Shown: positions 9,425 to 16,857, counted from the first letter of the stretch. The stretch is DNA of 64,000 nucleotides from Nitrosarchaeum sp. (GCF_025699065.1 NZ_JAILWF010000003.1:62001-126000), one strand, 5' to 3'. Notes: generated from the sequence alone by a model not told the origin. Numbers and translations are program-made.

Positions 9425-9462
9425 AAATCAAACTAGTATTGCCTAGTTATAACTTCTAATTA

Positions 9463-9480
9463 TGTTTGATAGTTCTACCA
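9463..9480 (-). promoter_or_regulatory. 18-bp promoter box, copy A
   Basis: On the minus strand it reads TGGTAGAACTATCAAACA, identical over 18 bases to copies B and C. A TATA-like TTATAACTA starts 10 nt beyond it, in front of the propeller gene (start 9424). The first 14 bases form an imperfect inverted repeat, TGGTAG-AA-CTATCA. Confidence 0.75.
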
Positions 9481-9501
9481 ATTTTAGTTATCAAGAATCT
9501 G

Positions 9502-9714
9502 TTAATATCTAGCTAAACATTCTATATCTTGATTTTTTTGATTATTTGATCTAGATCTTAAACGAAGCTTTGTCTGACAACATGGACATCGTAAATCTTG
9601 TGAAATTATAAAAATCGAGCATTGAGTACATCTTTTTTGTCCATTTCCGTATCTAGAACTTCCATTCATATGTCTTGATTTAAAATGTGAGCATATTCCT
9701 TTACACAAATTCAT
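9502..9714 (-). CDS. Small zinc-ribbon protein (70 aa), paralogue of 14730-14939
   Basis: Begins MNLCKGICSHFKSRHMNGSS and carries CTQCSIFIISQDLRCPCC: CxxxC at the N-terminus plus two further Cys pairs, then a basic tail (KLRLRSRSNNQKNQ). The layout suggests a treble-clef or zinc-ribbon that binds nucleic acid or protein. The protein at 14730 has the same order of motifs (CKGIC, GQKHCSKCSIFI, IRCPCC). Box B of the shared promoter motif lies 43 nt upstream, with TTAATTAAT at the TATA position. The family is common in thaumarchaea but, to my knowledge, without a known role. Confidence 0.8.
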   Translation of the reverse strand: MNLCKGICSHFKSRHMNGSSRYGNGQKRCTQCSIFIISQDLRCPCCQTKLRLRSRSNNQKNQDIECLARY

Positions 9715-9756
9715 GTTGAGTAATTCATCTCATTATCCATTAATTAATGCTAATCT

Positions 9757-9774
9757 TGTTTGATAGTTCTACCA
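9757..9774 (-). promoter_or_regulatory. 18-bp promoter box, copy B
   Basis: Minus strand TGGTAGAACTATCAAACA, followed after 9-10 nt by TTAATTAAT; faces the zinc-ribbon gene starting at 9714. On the plus side it sits just upstream of TTTTTAGTA, the best TATA candidate of the divergent gene starting at 9809, so it could also affect the sensor/regulator pair. Confidence 0.75.
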
Positions 9775-9808
9775 ATCATTTTTAGTAGGTGAAAAATTAT
9801 CTAATATC

Positions 9809-10192
9809 GTGCAAAAAACTACTCTTAATAATAAACAAAAATTCAATATTCTTATTTTAATTACTGGCGTGCTTATGGCAATTAGCATACCTGTCTTTTT
9901 GCCTCATTTTCTTCATGGTCATGGAGTTCATACAGGGATTCACCTAGCCAGCATCTCACTTGGTTCTTTTCTTTCTGTTATAGGAGTGATGACATATCTA
10001 GAATACAAAACAAAAAGATTGTTGTTAGTGTTTTTTGCATTTGCAACTATAACAATAGCTGAAACATTATCTGCACTAAATATCATATTTTTGTTTTGGG
10101 CATCTTATTCAAGTATTGACTCTGTAATTACCCATTTGCTGATACTTATGATGTTGACCTTTTTTTCTATAGGGATTTTTAAGAGAGATTGA
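9809..10192 (+). CDS. His-rich four-helix membrane protein (candidate sensor)
   Basis: 127 residues with four predicted membrane helices. The loop between helices 1 and 2 contains five histidines (PHFLHGHGVHTGIH), which would face the membrane surface and could bind a metal ion. GTG start at 9809. It ends 1 nt before the winged-helix regulator gene (10194), so the two form an operon. Pairs of a small four-helix protein with a winged-helix protein are common in archaea. The sensor role is inferred from that pairing and the His cluster, not shown. Confidence 0.7.
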   Translation: MQKTTLNNKQKFNILILITGVLMAISIPVFLPHFLHGHGVHTGIHLASISLGSFLSVIGVMTYLEYKTKRLLLVFFAFATITIAETLSALNIIFLFWASYSSIDSVITHLLILMMLTFFSIGIFKRD

Positions 10193-10193
10193 T

Positions 10194-10700
10194 ATGATGA
10201 TAAAATCACTCAAAAGAAAAACTATTCTGCAAATAGTGGAATCAAATCCAGGCGTGGGGTTTGTCGATATTCAAAAACATACAGGTTATGCTAACGGAGT
10301 TCTTAGTCATCATTTGAAAAGATTGGAAAATGAAGGACACATTAGGATAAAGCATGGAAAACGTAAGATTTGGATATTTTCTTCTATTGTGAATACTGAT
10401 AATGATAATCTTCTAATTTTTTTTAGAAAAGAAACATGTCAAAAAATTCTGCTTTTTCTTTTAGATGTTAAAATTGCAACCTTTAGTCAAATACGTGATG
10501 CAGTTGAAAAAAGTCCTAGTACAACTTCAGTTACTATGAAAATGTTGCTTGGAGAAAAATTGATAAGAAAAATTTATGGATTTCCTTTAAAATATGAATT
10601 AGAAAATTACGAAAAAACTTTACAAGTAATTGAAACAATAAAACCATCTAATGTTGATGTACTAAAAGACAGATTTGCAGATACTTTCTCTTATTATTGA
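10194..10700 (+). CDS. Two-domain winged-helix transcription regulator
   Basis: 168 residues. Domain 1 (about 5-70) is a classic winged helix: VDIQKHTGYANGVLSHHLKRLENEGHIRIKHGKRKIW, of ArsR/MarR-like type. Domain 2 (about 80-150) repeats the fold: LLFLLDVKIATFSQIRDAVE then SPSTTSVTMKMLLGEKLIRKIYG. No obvious metal-binding Cys cluster is present, so any signal more likely comes through the membrane partner encoded immediately upstream. It is the best candidate to bind the 18-bp boxes, four of which lie within 2 kb of it. The link is inference from position and from the dyad symmetry of the box. Confidence 0.85.
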   Translation: MMIKSLKRKTILQIVESNPGVGFVDIQKHTGYANGVLSHHLKRLENEGHIRIKHGKRKIWIFSSIVNTDNDNLLIFFRKETCQKILLFLLDVKIATFSQIRDAVEKSPSTTSVTMKMLLGEKLIRKIYGFPLKYELENYEKTLQVIETIKPSNVDVLKDRFADTFSYY

Positions 10701-10718
10701 TTTTTTAATTCCAATTAA

Positions 10719-10736
10719 TGGTAGAACTATCAAACA
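10719..10736 (+). promoter_or_regulatory. 18-bp promoter box, copy C
   Basis: TGGTAGAACTATCAAACA on the plus strand, identical to copies A and B, followed after 8-9 nt by ATATAATTT and then by the gene starting at 10777. It lies in the 76-nt gap after the winged-helix gene. Confidence 0.75.
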
Positions 10737-10776
10737 ACAGAGACATATAATTTAGTGATCTAGTAGATTGCAAACA

Positions 10777-11061
10777 ATGTCTGATTTTATAAAAAACAAC
10801 AAAACTACAATTCAAGTGTTTATTCTGATAATATCGATAGGGTCTGGTCTGCTTGTTTATCTTACATGGTATGTGTCACCTGACGAGATTACTGAAAGAG
10901 TTAGAGTAATTGCAAATACTGAAAATGGATGTATCGTTGAAACCATGGATAACTTTGCAATAAACATTGGTTCATGTGATGCACAATCTGGAGAAACCAT
11001 AGTTGCTACATATGATGCAAAAATTAAAGAACGCGCACTACTGATGAATCCTACAGGTTAG
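10777..11061 (+). CDS. Small membrane-anchored protein with Cys pair, unknown
   Basis: 94 residues from the ATG at 10777 (a TTG three codons upstream is the alternative). One N-terminal helix (TTIQVFILIISIGSGLLVYLTW) is followed by a compact outward domain with RVIANTENGCIVETMDNFAINIGSCDAQSGETIVATYDAKI. Two cysteines flank a beta-rich core and may form a disulfide outside the cell. Small proteins of this pattern are, from memory, seen in other thaumarchaea, without known function. Promoter contains box C. Confidence 0.72.
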   Translation: MSDFIKNNKTTIQVFILIISIGSGLLVYLTWYVSPDEITERVRVIANTENGCIVETMDNFAINIGSCDAQSGETIVATYDAKIKERALLMNPTG

Positions 11062-11119
11062 TTACATATTCAACATGAAATGACGTTCCAAATGTTGTTT
11101 TTTATAAAATATAACATAC

Positions 11120-11137
11120 TAGTAGAACTGCCAAACA
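11120..11137 (+). promoter_or_regulatory. 18-bp promoter box, copy D
   Basis: TAGTAGAACTGCCAAACA, differing from copy C at positions 2, 11 and 12. TTATTAAAG begins 10 nt after it and the cupredoxin gene starts at 11178. The same TTATTAAAG element occurs after copy E. Confidence 0.75.
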
Positions 11138-11177
11138 AACTGTATCATTATTAAAGTCATCTTAGAGTTTTATCATA

Positions 11178-12206
11178 TTGACATCTATTACACGTTTGAG
11201 ATTTTTTGGATTTGTGATATTGAGTGTTTTTGTGTTTATTATTTTTGATGCAAATTCCATTTCTGATTCTTACGCTGAAGAGATCACAATTAACATTCCA
11301 TTTGGAGCATATAGTCCCGAATTAAATACGCCTGCTGAGGTGTGGTATGATCCCCCAGTTGTATCTGCTACAGTTGGAGATACAATTACTTGGATAAATA
11401 ACGATAAGGAAGGTCATACTGTTACAAGCGGACAAGGTTCTGGAAGATTTGGTTGGATGAACAATGATTTTGGAATTTCTGATGGTTTGTTTGACAGTGA
11501 TAGATTCATGCCAGGTGAATCTTGGTCATACAAATTTGAAGAGTCAGGTACTTTTTCTTATTATTGTACAATTCATCCGTGGATGGATGGCGTTATAACA
11601 ATTAAAGAATCTGTATTAGATTATCCTCATGATGCATTTGGAAATAAGATAGAGTCATTTCCAGTTATCAAATTCACCCCTGACAATATTATTGAGGTAG
11701 ATCTTACGTGGGAACCAAATGTTATCAAAACACATGAAAAAGTACAATTCATCTATCAATTTTATAGTCGTGCAACAAATGCAAATCTTGCCAAAATGCA
11801 GTATGACTTTGTTTTAATTCAAAATGGCAAAGAGATCTATCGCGATACTGGACTTACACAGATTGGCGGGGACTATCGAAATTTTGTATTTGATAATACT
11901 GGCTCAATTATAATACGATTTGAGGGAATAGAAGGTACCGCAGGCACGATTAGTGATAAAACCATTGATGTCACCACATCAAAAGCTGCAAGAACTACTG
12001 AATTTTCTACTATTGTTTATGAGAACCAAGAAAAAATGGATCATGAGCAAATGCAAATCAAACCTGCACAGCGTTTGGAACTTTATTATGGATTGTATCC
12101 GATAATCATTTTAGTTCCAGGTGTGCTTTTTATTATCGCATTATTTTGGATGAAAAAATCAAAAAAGAATTCATCCCAGAACACATCTAGTTCCACACCG
12201 ATTTAA
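11178..12206 (+). CDS. Membrane-anchored cupredoxin (type 1 copper) with Ig-like C-terminal domain
   Basis: 342 residues. A signal or anchor helix (FFGFVILSVFVFIIFDA) precedes a plastocyanin-like domain (about 35-145). The type 1 copper ligands are visible: His80 in GHTVTSG, Cys130, His133 and Met136 in YYCTIHPWMDG. A second domain (about 165-270; VDLTWEPN, YDFVLIQNGKEIYRDTG, NFVF, IIRFEGIEGT) matches the last domain of the protein at 12890-14620. A C-terminal helix (YPIIILVPGVLFIIALFWM) anchors it again. Probable extracytoplasmic electron carrier or copper-binding protein. Start TTG at 11178; box D in the promoter; next gene begins 1 nt after its stop. Confidence 0.88.
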   Translation: MTSITRLRFFGFVILSVFVFIIFDANSISDSYAEEITINIPFGAYSPELNTPAEVWYDPPVVSATVGDTITWINNDKEGHTVTSGQGSGRFGWMNNDFGISDGLFDSDRFMPGESWSYKFEESGTFSYYCTIHPWMDGVITIKESVLDYPHDAFGNKIESFPVIKFTPDNIIEVDLTWEPNVIKTHEKVQFIYQFYSRATNANLAKMQYDFVLIQNGKEIYRDTGLTQIGGDYRNFVFDNTGSIIIRFEGIEGTAGTISDKTIDVTTSKAARTTEFSTIVYENQEKMDHEQMQIKPAQRLELYYGLYPIIILVPGVLFIIALFWMKKSKKNSSQNTSSSTPI

Positions 12207-12207
12207 C

Positions 12208-12885
12208 ATGGATAGTACACAAGAACTAAAAATTGTACGATGGAGTATCATCATTACAATCGTCATTAGTGTAATGAGTTTAGTAATTCATGATTTGATA
12301 TATTTTCAGACACATGAGAGTACTCCTTTAGATACCGCATTTATAGAATCTGGATTTGGTAAAATTTCATTTTCTAATAAGGTTCAAAGCTATTCGATCT
12401 CAAATGATATTTATCAAGACTATGAATTGGGATTTCAAATTTTAAAACCAAATGATGCTTGGAAAGTAATACCAATGTCTGATAGCATGAATGATGAAAG
12501 TATGGAGATTCTAAAAACTAAAGGTTTCCTTGATGGGATCTATTTGGAGCAAAATAACGAAAAGCATTTCATGATTGCTGTTTTTGATGTTTCACAAAAA
12601 TCATCTTTTGAACTGGCAAATTATGTCGATACACAAATTGAAACTATGAAAAATATCGCCGATGTGGATATTCAAATCAGGCAAGTATCTCAATCTAATG
12701 ATTGGGCTATTTTTGGAGCACATGCTCACTCTGAAAATATAGATGAATATGGCGAACAGCTTTTGTATTTAGAAAATAATCGACTATACATGCTTCAATA
12801 CACTGGTCTGTCTCCATCAGAGATGAAGACAGAAATAAAATCAGAATATCGCTCAATACTTGATTCTTTTAAAATACTGGGATGA
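12208..12885 (+). CDS. Membrane-anchored protein, PsbP/LpqN-like fold possible
   Basis: 225 residues with one N-terminal helix (WSIIITIVISVMSLVIHDLI). The outward part has DYELGFQILKPNDAWKVIP, then KSSFELANYVDTQIETMKNIADVDIQI and NNRLYMLQYTGLSPSEMKTEIKSEYRSILDSFKIL. This order (lipocalin-like start, helix, strand, closing helix ending in SFKIL) resembles PsbP-type or LpqN-type domains, but that is only pattern similarity. It lies 1 nt after the cupredoxin gene and 4 nt before the next gene, so all three are one transcription unit driven by box D. Confidence 0.7.
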   Translation: MDSTQELKIVRWSIIITIVISVMSLVIHDLIYFQTHESTPLDTAFIESGFGKISFSNKVQSYSISNDIYQDYELGFQILKPNDAWKVIPMSDSMNDESMEILKTKGFLDGIYLEQNNEKHFMIAVFDVSQKSSFELANYVDTQIETMKNIADVDIQIRQVSQSNDWAIFGAHAHSENIDEYGEQLLYLENNRLYMLQYTGLSPSEMKTEIKSEYRSILDSFKILG

Positions 12886-12889
12886 TTGT

Positions 12890-14620
12890 ATGTCCAAATT
12901 AGTAATGAAACATGCCTATTTTGGGTTGATTATGATATTGGTTGTAATATCTAGTATACCATCTCAAAATGTTTCTGGACATGGATTAGGAGGCGAGACT
13001 CATCCTCCAGTAACACTTGATGGACGTGATGTGACTTTGTCAATTAACATTTCCCCATCTACATTTGATCTCAATGATTTGGAAAGATACATCACAATTA
13101 ATCTAAATGAATCAAAAAGTCAAGGAGTAGTAGAACACGTTACCCTTATGTTTGAATTAAAAAAAGATGGCGAAAGAATTTTCAGAAGAATGTTTCATGA
13201 TGACTTGGGCAATCTAACCATTAAAGTAATTAATGATGGTTCAGATGAAATAAAAATCAAGGGAGATTTATCACCTGCTCTTGAATCATGGATGAGAACT
13301 GCAACAGAGCCAGTAACAATGACAGGTTCAGTTTTTAATTCAGGTGGGTTATATGAATACAAAATAGAAATCTTAACTGCTGATTCGGATTTTAATTTTC
13401 TTGACAAGAGACTAGAATTGATAGGGGCAATCAGTCTTGCTGAACACAATACGTATACAGTAGTTGATTCTGAACAAGCATCTCATATAGTAAATATAAT
13501 TTCATATTTTGATAAAATTGAAAACTTTGAGTTTAATTCAAACAAAATTTCATTTTCAATGCCTTTTGATTGGAATCAAGATCTTGAACAGATAAGTGTA
13601 GTACATCAAGAAGTTAGAATTCCAGAGGGGTTTTCGGAATTTCTCCATACAAAATATGATGTTAAAATAAATAATATTGTGATAAAAGATGATGCTGTAA
13701 CTATAGATGATTATTCATCAGACGGTAGAACAGTTCACGTTGTGATGAATCAAGAAGATCTAAAACAAATCAAAGAACAAGCAAAACAAAAATCAGATTC
13801 AGACATGTATTTTGAATTGGGTTTAAGCAATGATGTTGTTTTACCTTTGGTAGCAACCACTCCTGACATTAGATATCAGGCGTATCTATCTTGGAAGCCA
13901 GAAATAATCAGAGCTGGGGAGGATATAACCTTCTTTTTAGAAACAAAAGAACTGTTTACAGACAAATCTACCAAGAACATAGAATATGAGGTAGACATGT
14001 CATCAAACGGCACTTCTATCTATCACGAACGTATTTTTGGTTCTGTAAATTCTGAAACTTTAGATAAATTTCAATTCAAATTTCTTCCTGAACACATTGG
14101 AACCGTTAAATTAGATATATCAGACATTGGGGGAAATTCTCTTTCAGATGTTAATTTTTTGTTAGTTGTGAAGCCTCAAGAAATTACAAAATTTCCAATT
14201 ACATTGGAAAGTAAATCAAATACTTTGGATGGACAATATTTAGTTGATCTTACATGGTTTCCAAACACATTAGGTCTTGGAGAATCAGAATTTGTTATGA
14301 CCTTTTATGAAAAAGACTCCAAACTGCCAGTAAGAGGTGCAACGTATGATTTTGTGTTACTCAAAGATGGTTCTGAAATATATCGCAAATCTGGTATCGC
14401 AAATGCAGGTGGCACATTTGAAAACTTTGTATTTGTGGAAAAAGAAACAGGAGATCTTACCATAAGAATTGAAAATATTGCTGGAACTGATGAATATGTT
14501 GAAATTCCAATTAATGTTACACCAGAATTTCCACTAGGAATTTCAATTATGTTTATGATAATAATTTCAATACTAATGATATCAACAAAATATGTTAAAA
14601 ATTTTCAATATAATGTATAA
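12890..14620 (+). CDS. Secreted multi-domain protein with PEF-type C-terminal sorting tail
   Basis: 576 residues from ATG 12890. A signal peptide is followed by HGLGGETHPPVTLDGRDVTL and several Ig-like modules. The module YLSWKPEIIRAGEDITFFLE is repeated as YLVDLTWFPNTLGLGESEFVM with YDFVLLKDGSEIYRKSG and NFVF, which also occurs in the cupredoxin two genes upstream. The end reads VTPEFPLGISIMFMIIISIL plus a short basic tail, a tripartite pattern like PEFG/PEF-CTERM signals processed by archaeosortases; an archaeosortase-like gene lies at 60477. Third gene of the box D operon. Likely a surface protein that works with the cupredoxin; the exact role is unknown. Confidence 0.8.
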   Translation: MSKLVMKHAYFGLIMILVVISSIPSQNVSGHGLGGETHPPVTLDGRDVTLSINISPSTFDLNDLERYITINLNESKSQGVVEHVTLMFELKKDGERIFRRMFHDDLGNLTIKVINDGSDEIKIKGDLSPALESWMRTATEPVTMTGSVFNSGGLYEYKIEILTADSDFNFLDKRLELIGAISLAEHNTYTVVDSEQASHIVNIISYFDKIENFEFNSNKISFSMPFDWNQDLEQISVVHQEVRIPEGFSEFLHTKYDVKINNIVIKDDAVTIDDYSSDGRTVHVVMNQEDLKQIKEQAKQKSDSDMYFELGLSNDVVLPLVATTPDIRYQAYLSWKPEIIRAGEDITFFLETKELFTDKSTKNIEYEVDMSSNGTSIYHERIFGSVNSETLDKFQFKFLPEHIGTVKLDISDIGGNSLSDVNFLLVVKPQEITKFPITLESKSNTLDGQYLVDLTWFPNTLGLGESEFVMTFYEKDSKLPVRGATYDFVLLKDGSEIYRKSGIANAGGTFENFVFVEKETGDLTIRIENIAGTDEYVEIPINVTPEFPLGISIMFMIIISILMISTKYVKNFQYNV

Positions 14621-14654
14621 ACAAACAACATTTACAATAGATGTTTTAGAAAAC

Positions 14655-14672
14655 TAGTAGAACTACCAAACA
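14655..14672 (+). promoter_or_regulatory. 18-bp promoter box, copy E
   Basis: TAGTAGAACTACCAAACA, with TTATTAAAG starting 9 nt after it, upstream of the second zinc-ribbon gene (14730). Its dyad TAGTAG-AA-CTACCA is near-perfect. Confidence 0.75.
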
Positions 14673-14729
14673 ATCTATTGATTATTAAAGTTTAGAATTT
14701 TTTGTTATGTGTGGTGGAATAATCTAAAA

Positions 14730-14939
14730 ATGAATATGTGCAAAGGAATCTGTGAGCAATTCAAAGCCAAAGACTTCAAGGGAAAAATTAGATATGAAAT
14801 AGGTCAGAAACACTGCTCAAAGTGTTCTATTTTCATACTTTATCCAGAAATAAGATGTCCTTGCTGTAATTGTGTTTTACGCATAACGCCTAGATCAAAC
14901 AGATGTAGAAAAGATTTTCAGGAAAGAAAAAACAACTAA
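14730..14939 (+). CDS. Small zinc-ribbon protein (69 aa), paralogue of 9502-9714
   Basis: Starts MNMCKGICEQFKAKDFKGKI and continues GQKHCSKCSIFI and PEIRCPCCNC, then a basic tail. Motif order and spacing match the 70-residue protein at 9502-9714, so these are two diverged copies inside one element. I start at the ATG at 14730 to match the paralogue; an in-frame ATG at 14709 would add seven residues without similarity. Both copies have the 18-bp box in their promoters, which suggests that they serve the same response. Confidence 0.8.
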   Translation: MNMCKGICEQFKAKDFKGKIRYEIGQKHCSKCSIFILYPEIRCPCCNCVLRITPRSNRCRKDFQERKNN

Positions 14940-15008
14940 CATAACAAAAAGATACATGGAAATAACAAATAGAATTACTTTAATTCAAAACTCTATTAAA
15001 AAATAAGA

Positions 15009-15482
15009 TCATGGCATCATATTATTGCCCATCATATTTCCCATCATCGTTGAATTATTCATTCCCATCATGTTCATCATTTGTTGATTACTCATCATGT
15101 GGTTCACCATTCCTTGATTCTGCATCATCATGCCCATCATCTGATCTCTCATTGCAGGATCATTCATCATGTTATTCATCATTGGTTGCATCATGGTACT
15201 CATGTGCTGATTATTTCCCATCATCATGTTGTGCATCTGGGTCATAGATTGTGGGTCATTCATCATAGTACTCATCCATTGATTCATAGCATTTGGATCA
15301 TTCATCATGGTTTGATGCCATCGATTCATCATTGCAGGATCATTCATCATTTGTTGCATTTGCTGTGGGGTCATGTGCATATAGTTGAAAGTCGAGGTAT
15401 TTTGAGAAATACCATAACCAATTCCAATTCCTACTACTAACACACCAACAATAATCCCAATGATTACGTACTGACTTGTCAT
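15009..15482 (-). CDS. Membrane-anchored Met/Asn-rich low-complexity protein
   Basis: 157 residues with one N-terminal helix (YVIIGIIVGVLVVGIGIGYGI) and then an outward domain with about 45 methionines. The unit MMNDP occurs four times, mixed with MMGN, MMNN and single His residues. Methionine-rich segments outside the cell commonly bind Cu(I), and the neighbours are a cupredoxin operon and a CDF-like transporter. A copper-binding role is therefore a reasonable inference. The opposite strand shows long Ser- and His-rich open frames, which are shadows caused by the repeated CAT/ATG triplets. Confidence 0.75.
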   Translation of the reverse strand: MTSQYVIIGIIVGVLVVGIGIGYGISQNTSTFNYMHMTPQQMQQMMNDPAMMNRWHQTMMNDPNAMNQWMSTMMNDPQSMTQMHNMMMGNNQHMSTMMQPMMNNMMNDPAMRDQMMGMMMQNQGMVNHMMSNQQMMNMMGMNNSTMMGNMMGNNMMP

Positions 15483-15538
15483 AAAAAACCTGATGCACTC
15501 TCAAATATATGAAATTTGACGATATTCATTGTTGATTC

Positions 15539-16156
15539 TCACTTCACAGATTCTTTCATGTCATTTCTCGCGTCTTTAATTATTGAGAATGATGAATGAA
15601 GAAAGAGACTTGCAATTATGCCAGCTACTATGAGATCGGGGTATGATGTTCCTGTCAAAAATACAAAACCTGCACCAACTATCACCAAAATATTACCTAA
15701 CGCATCGTTACGACTAAAGAGCCATACTGCACGTACATTAGCATCACCTTTCCTATGTGGAAGTAATATGATAACTGCAATTACATTAATCAAAAGTGCA
15801 CCAAAGCCAAAGATCCCCATCAATCCAGCTTCAGGAACATGCAGAATTTGTGTGCGATATATTGTATAACCAAGTACTGCTATTCCCATTACACCAAGAA
15901 AAATTCCTTGTAGAAGAGCTGAGCGAGCACGCAATTTCAACCCCCAACCTATTGCAAGCAATCCTAAGAATGTGATTGAACCATCACCTAGAAAATCAAG
16001 TGCATCAGCTTTGAGTGCTTGAGAATCTGCTAAAAATCCCCCAACCATATCTGCAATGCCATATCCTACATTGAGTAAAACAACTAACCATAATGCCCTA
16101 CGATATGCAGGTGTTATATGGGAAAGATCTTTTGGTAAATCATCATCGTCTGGCAT
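15539..16156 (-). CDS. Cation diffusion facilitator-like transporter, short form
   Basis: 205 residues, about six membrane helices. The N-terminal GGFLADSQALKADALDFLGD corresponds to the CDF metal-site helix, with Asp residues spaced as DxxxD; a second site is SRNDALGN in helix 5. The usual cytosolic C-terminal metal-sensing domain of CDF proteins (about 80 residues) is missing; the chain ends soon after helix 6. Predicted to export a divalent metal ion in exchange for protons. Specificity is unknown, and the missing His in the helix 2 motif (KADALD) hints at something other than canonical Zn. ATG at 16156. Confidence 0.82.
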   Translation of the reverse strand: MPDDDDLPKDLSHITPAYRRALWLVVLLNVGYGIADMVGGFLADSQALKADALDFLGDGSITFLGLLAIGWGLKLRARSALLQGIFLGVMGIAVLGYTIYRTQILHVPEAGLMGIFGFGALLINVIAVIILLPHRKGDANVRAVWLFSRNDALGNILVIVGAGFVFLTGTSYPDLIVAGIIASLFLHSSFSIIKDARNDMKESVK

Positions 16157-16197
16157 TAATTTTCTCTCTCAAGATTTATAATATTTCAAAACTATTT

Positions 16198-16377
16198 TTA
16201 TCTCCATCTATGATGGCAATCATTACATTCCCATTTTTCATTTCTAGTCACAATACATCCGCCCAAAACAATCTCTTTTCTATCTAATCTCTCTTCAATT
16301 TCTCTCATATCTGCTGGCAATCCCCAAAGAATCTTTGCATGATTGATACTTTCACAATTAGGACACTGTCTTTTCAT
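16198..16377 (-). CDS. Small zinc-ribbon protein (59 aa)
   Basis: Starts MKRQCPNCESINHAKILWGL and ends EKWECNDCHHRWR, with the conserved centre DRKEIVLGGCIVT. It belongs to a small family of paired CxxC proteins found in many prokaryotes, mostly of unknown function. I use the ATG at 16377 rather than an upstream in-frame start at 16434, because 16377 is 2 nt after the stop of another small Cys protein on the same strand. Confidence 0.72.
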   Translation of the reverse strand: MKRQCPNCESINHAKILWGLPADMREIEERLDRKEIVLGGCIVTRNEKWECNDCHHRWR

Positions 16378-16379
16378 TT

Positions 16380-16517
16380 CTAGAAATGGATACCTTCTAT
16401 GGCATCGCCCTTCACAGACTTGCAAACAGGACAACTTGCGTTGTTTCTATTATTTGTCCTAGAAAATATACATCCACAATCTACACATGCCTTAACATCG
16501 GAACGTAAAACTACCAT
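16380..16517 (-). CDS. Small double-CxxC protein (45 aa)
   Basis: From ATG 16517 the frame reads MVVLRSDVKACVDCGCIFSR and later CPVCKS, then stops at 16380, 2 nt before the start of the next zinc-ribbon gene. The two Cys pairs (CVDCGC, CPVC) are spaced as in a zinc ribbon. Tight linkage with the following gene supports translation. Function unknown. Confidence 0.6.
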   Translation of the reverse strand: MVVLRSDVKACVDCGCIFSRTNNRNNASCPVCKSVKGDAIEGIHF

Positions 16518-16608
16518 GAATTAATTATGTGATTCTCAGTATTATGCATTTTTCTTGATTTCAAGGTGTAGCAGTTTGTTTGGTTGAGAAAATTTTGTCT
16601 CAAAATGC

Positions 16609-16857
16609 TTAGGAATCAGGACTGTAATTCCTATTTTTAATCTGCTGAATATCTGACTTGAACTGCAATAATCGAAGTTTTAGTTGTCTGTCTTTCTCCT
16701 CTTGTTGTAAGTCAAGATGGGAAAATTGTTTACACAGAGAACCATAGTATCCGATTTTTGTCCACTTACCTTCAATCCTTACGTATGCAGAAAGTGTAGT
16801 GCAGGAATCATCATCGCATGAATTGTTTTTTTCACAGTGATAATTTCTATAGACCAT
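16609..16857 (-). CDS. Small Cys-rich N-terminus/helical C-terminus protein, unknown
   Basis: 82 residues: MVYRNYHCEKNNSCDDDSCT, then a short beta segment (SAYVRIEGKWTKIGYYGSLC) and a charged helical tail (LQQEEKDRQLKLRLLQFKSD) that may form a coiled coil. Four Cys and one His could bind zinc. It overlaps the end of the upstream winged-helix gene by 11 nt, so they are co-translated. Part of a three-gene minus-strand unit (17985 to 16609). Confidence 0.7.
   Translation of the reverse strand: MVYRNYHCEKNNSCDDDSCTTLSAYVRIEGKWTKIGYYGSLCKQFSHLDLQQEEKDRQLKLRLLQFKSDIQQIKNRNYSPDS

Noticed and set aside
15011-15440. Ser- and His-rich open frames opposite the Met-rich gene
   Set aside because: Produced by repeated CAT/ATG triplets of the true gene on the other strand.
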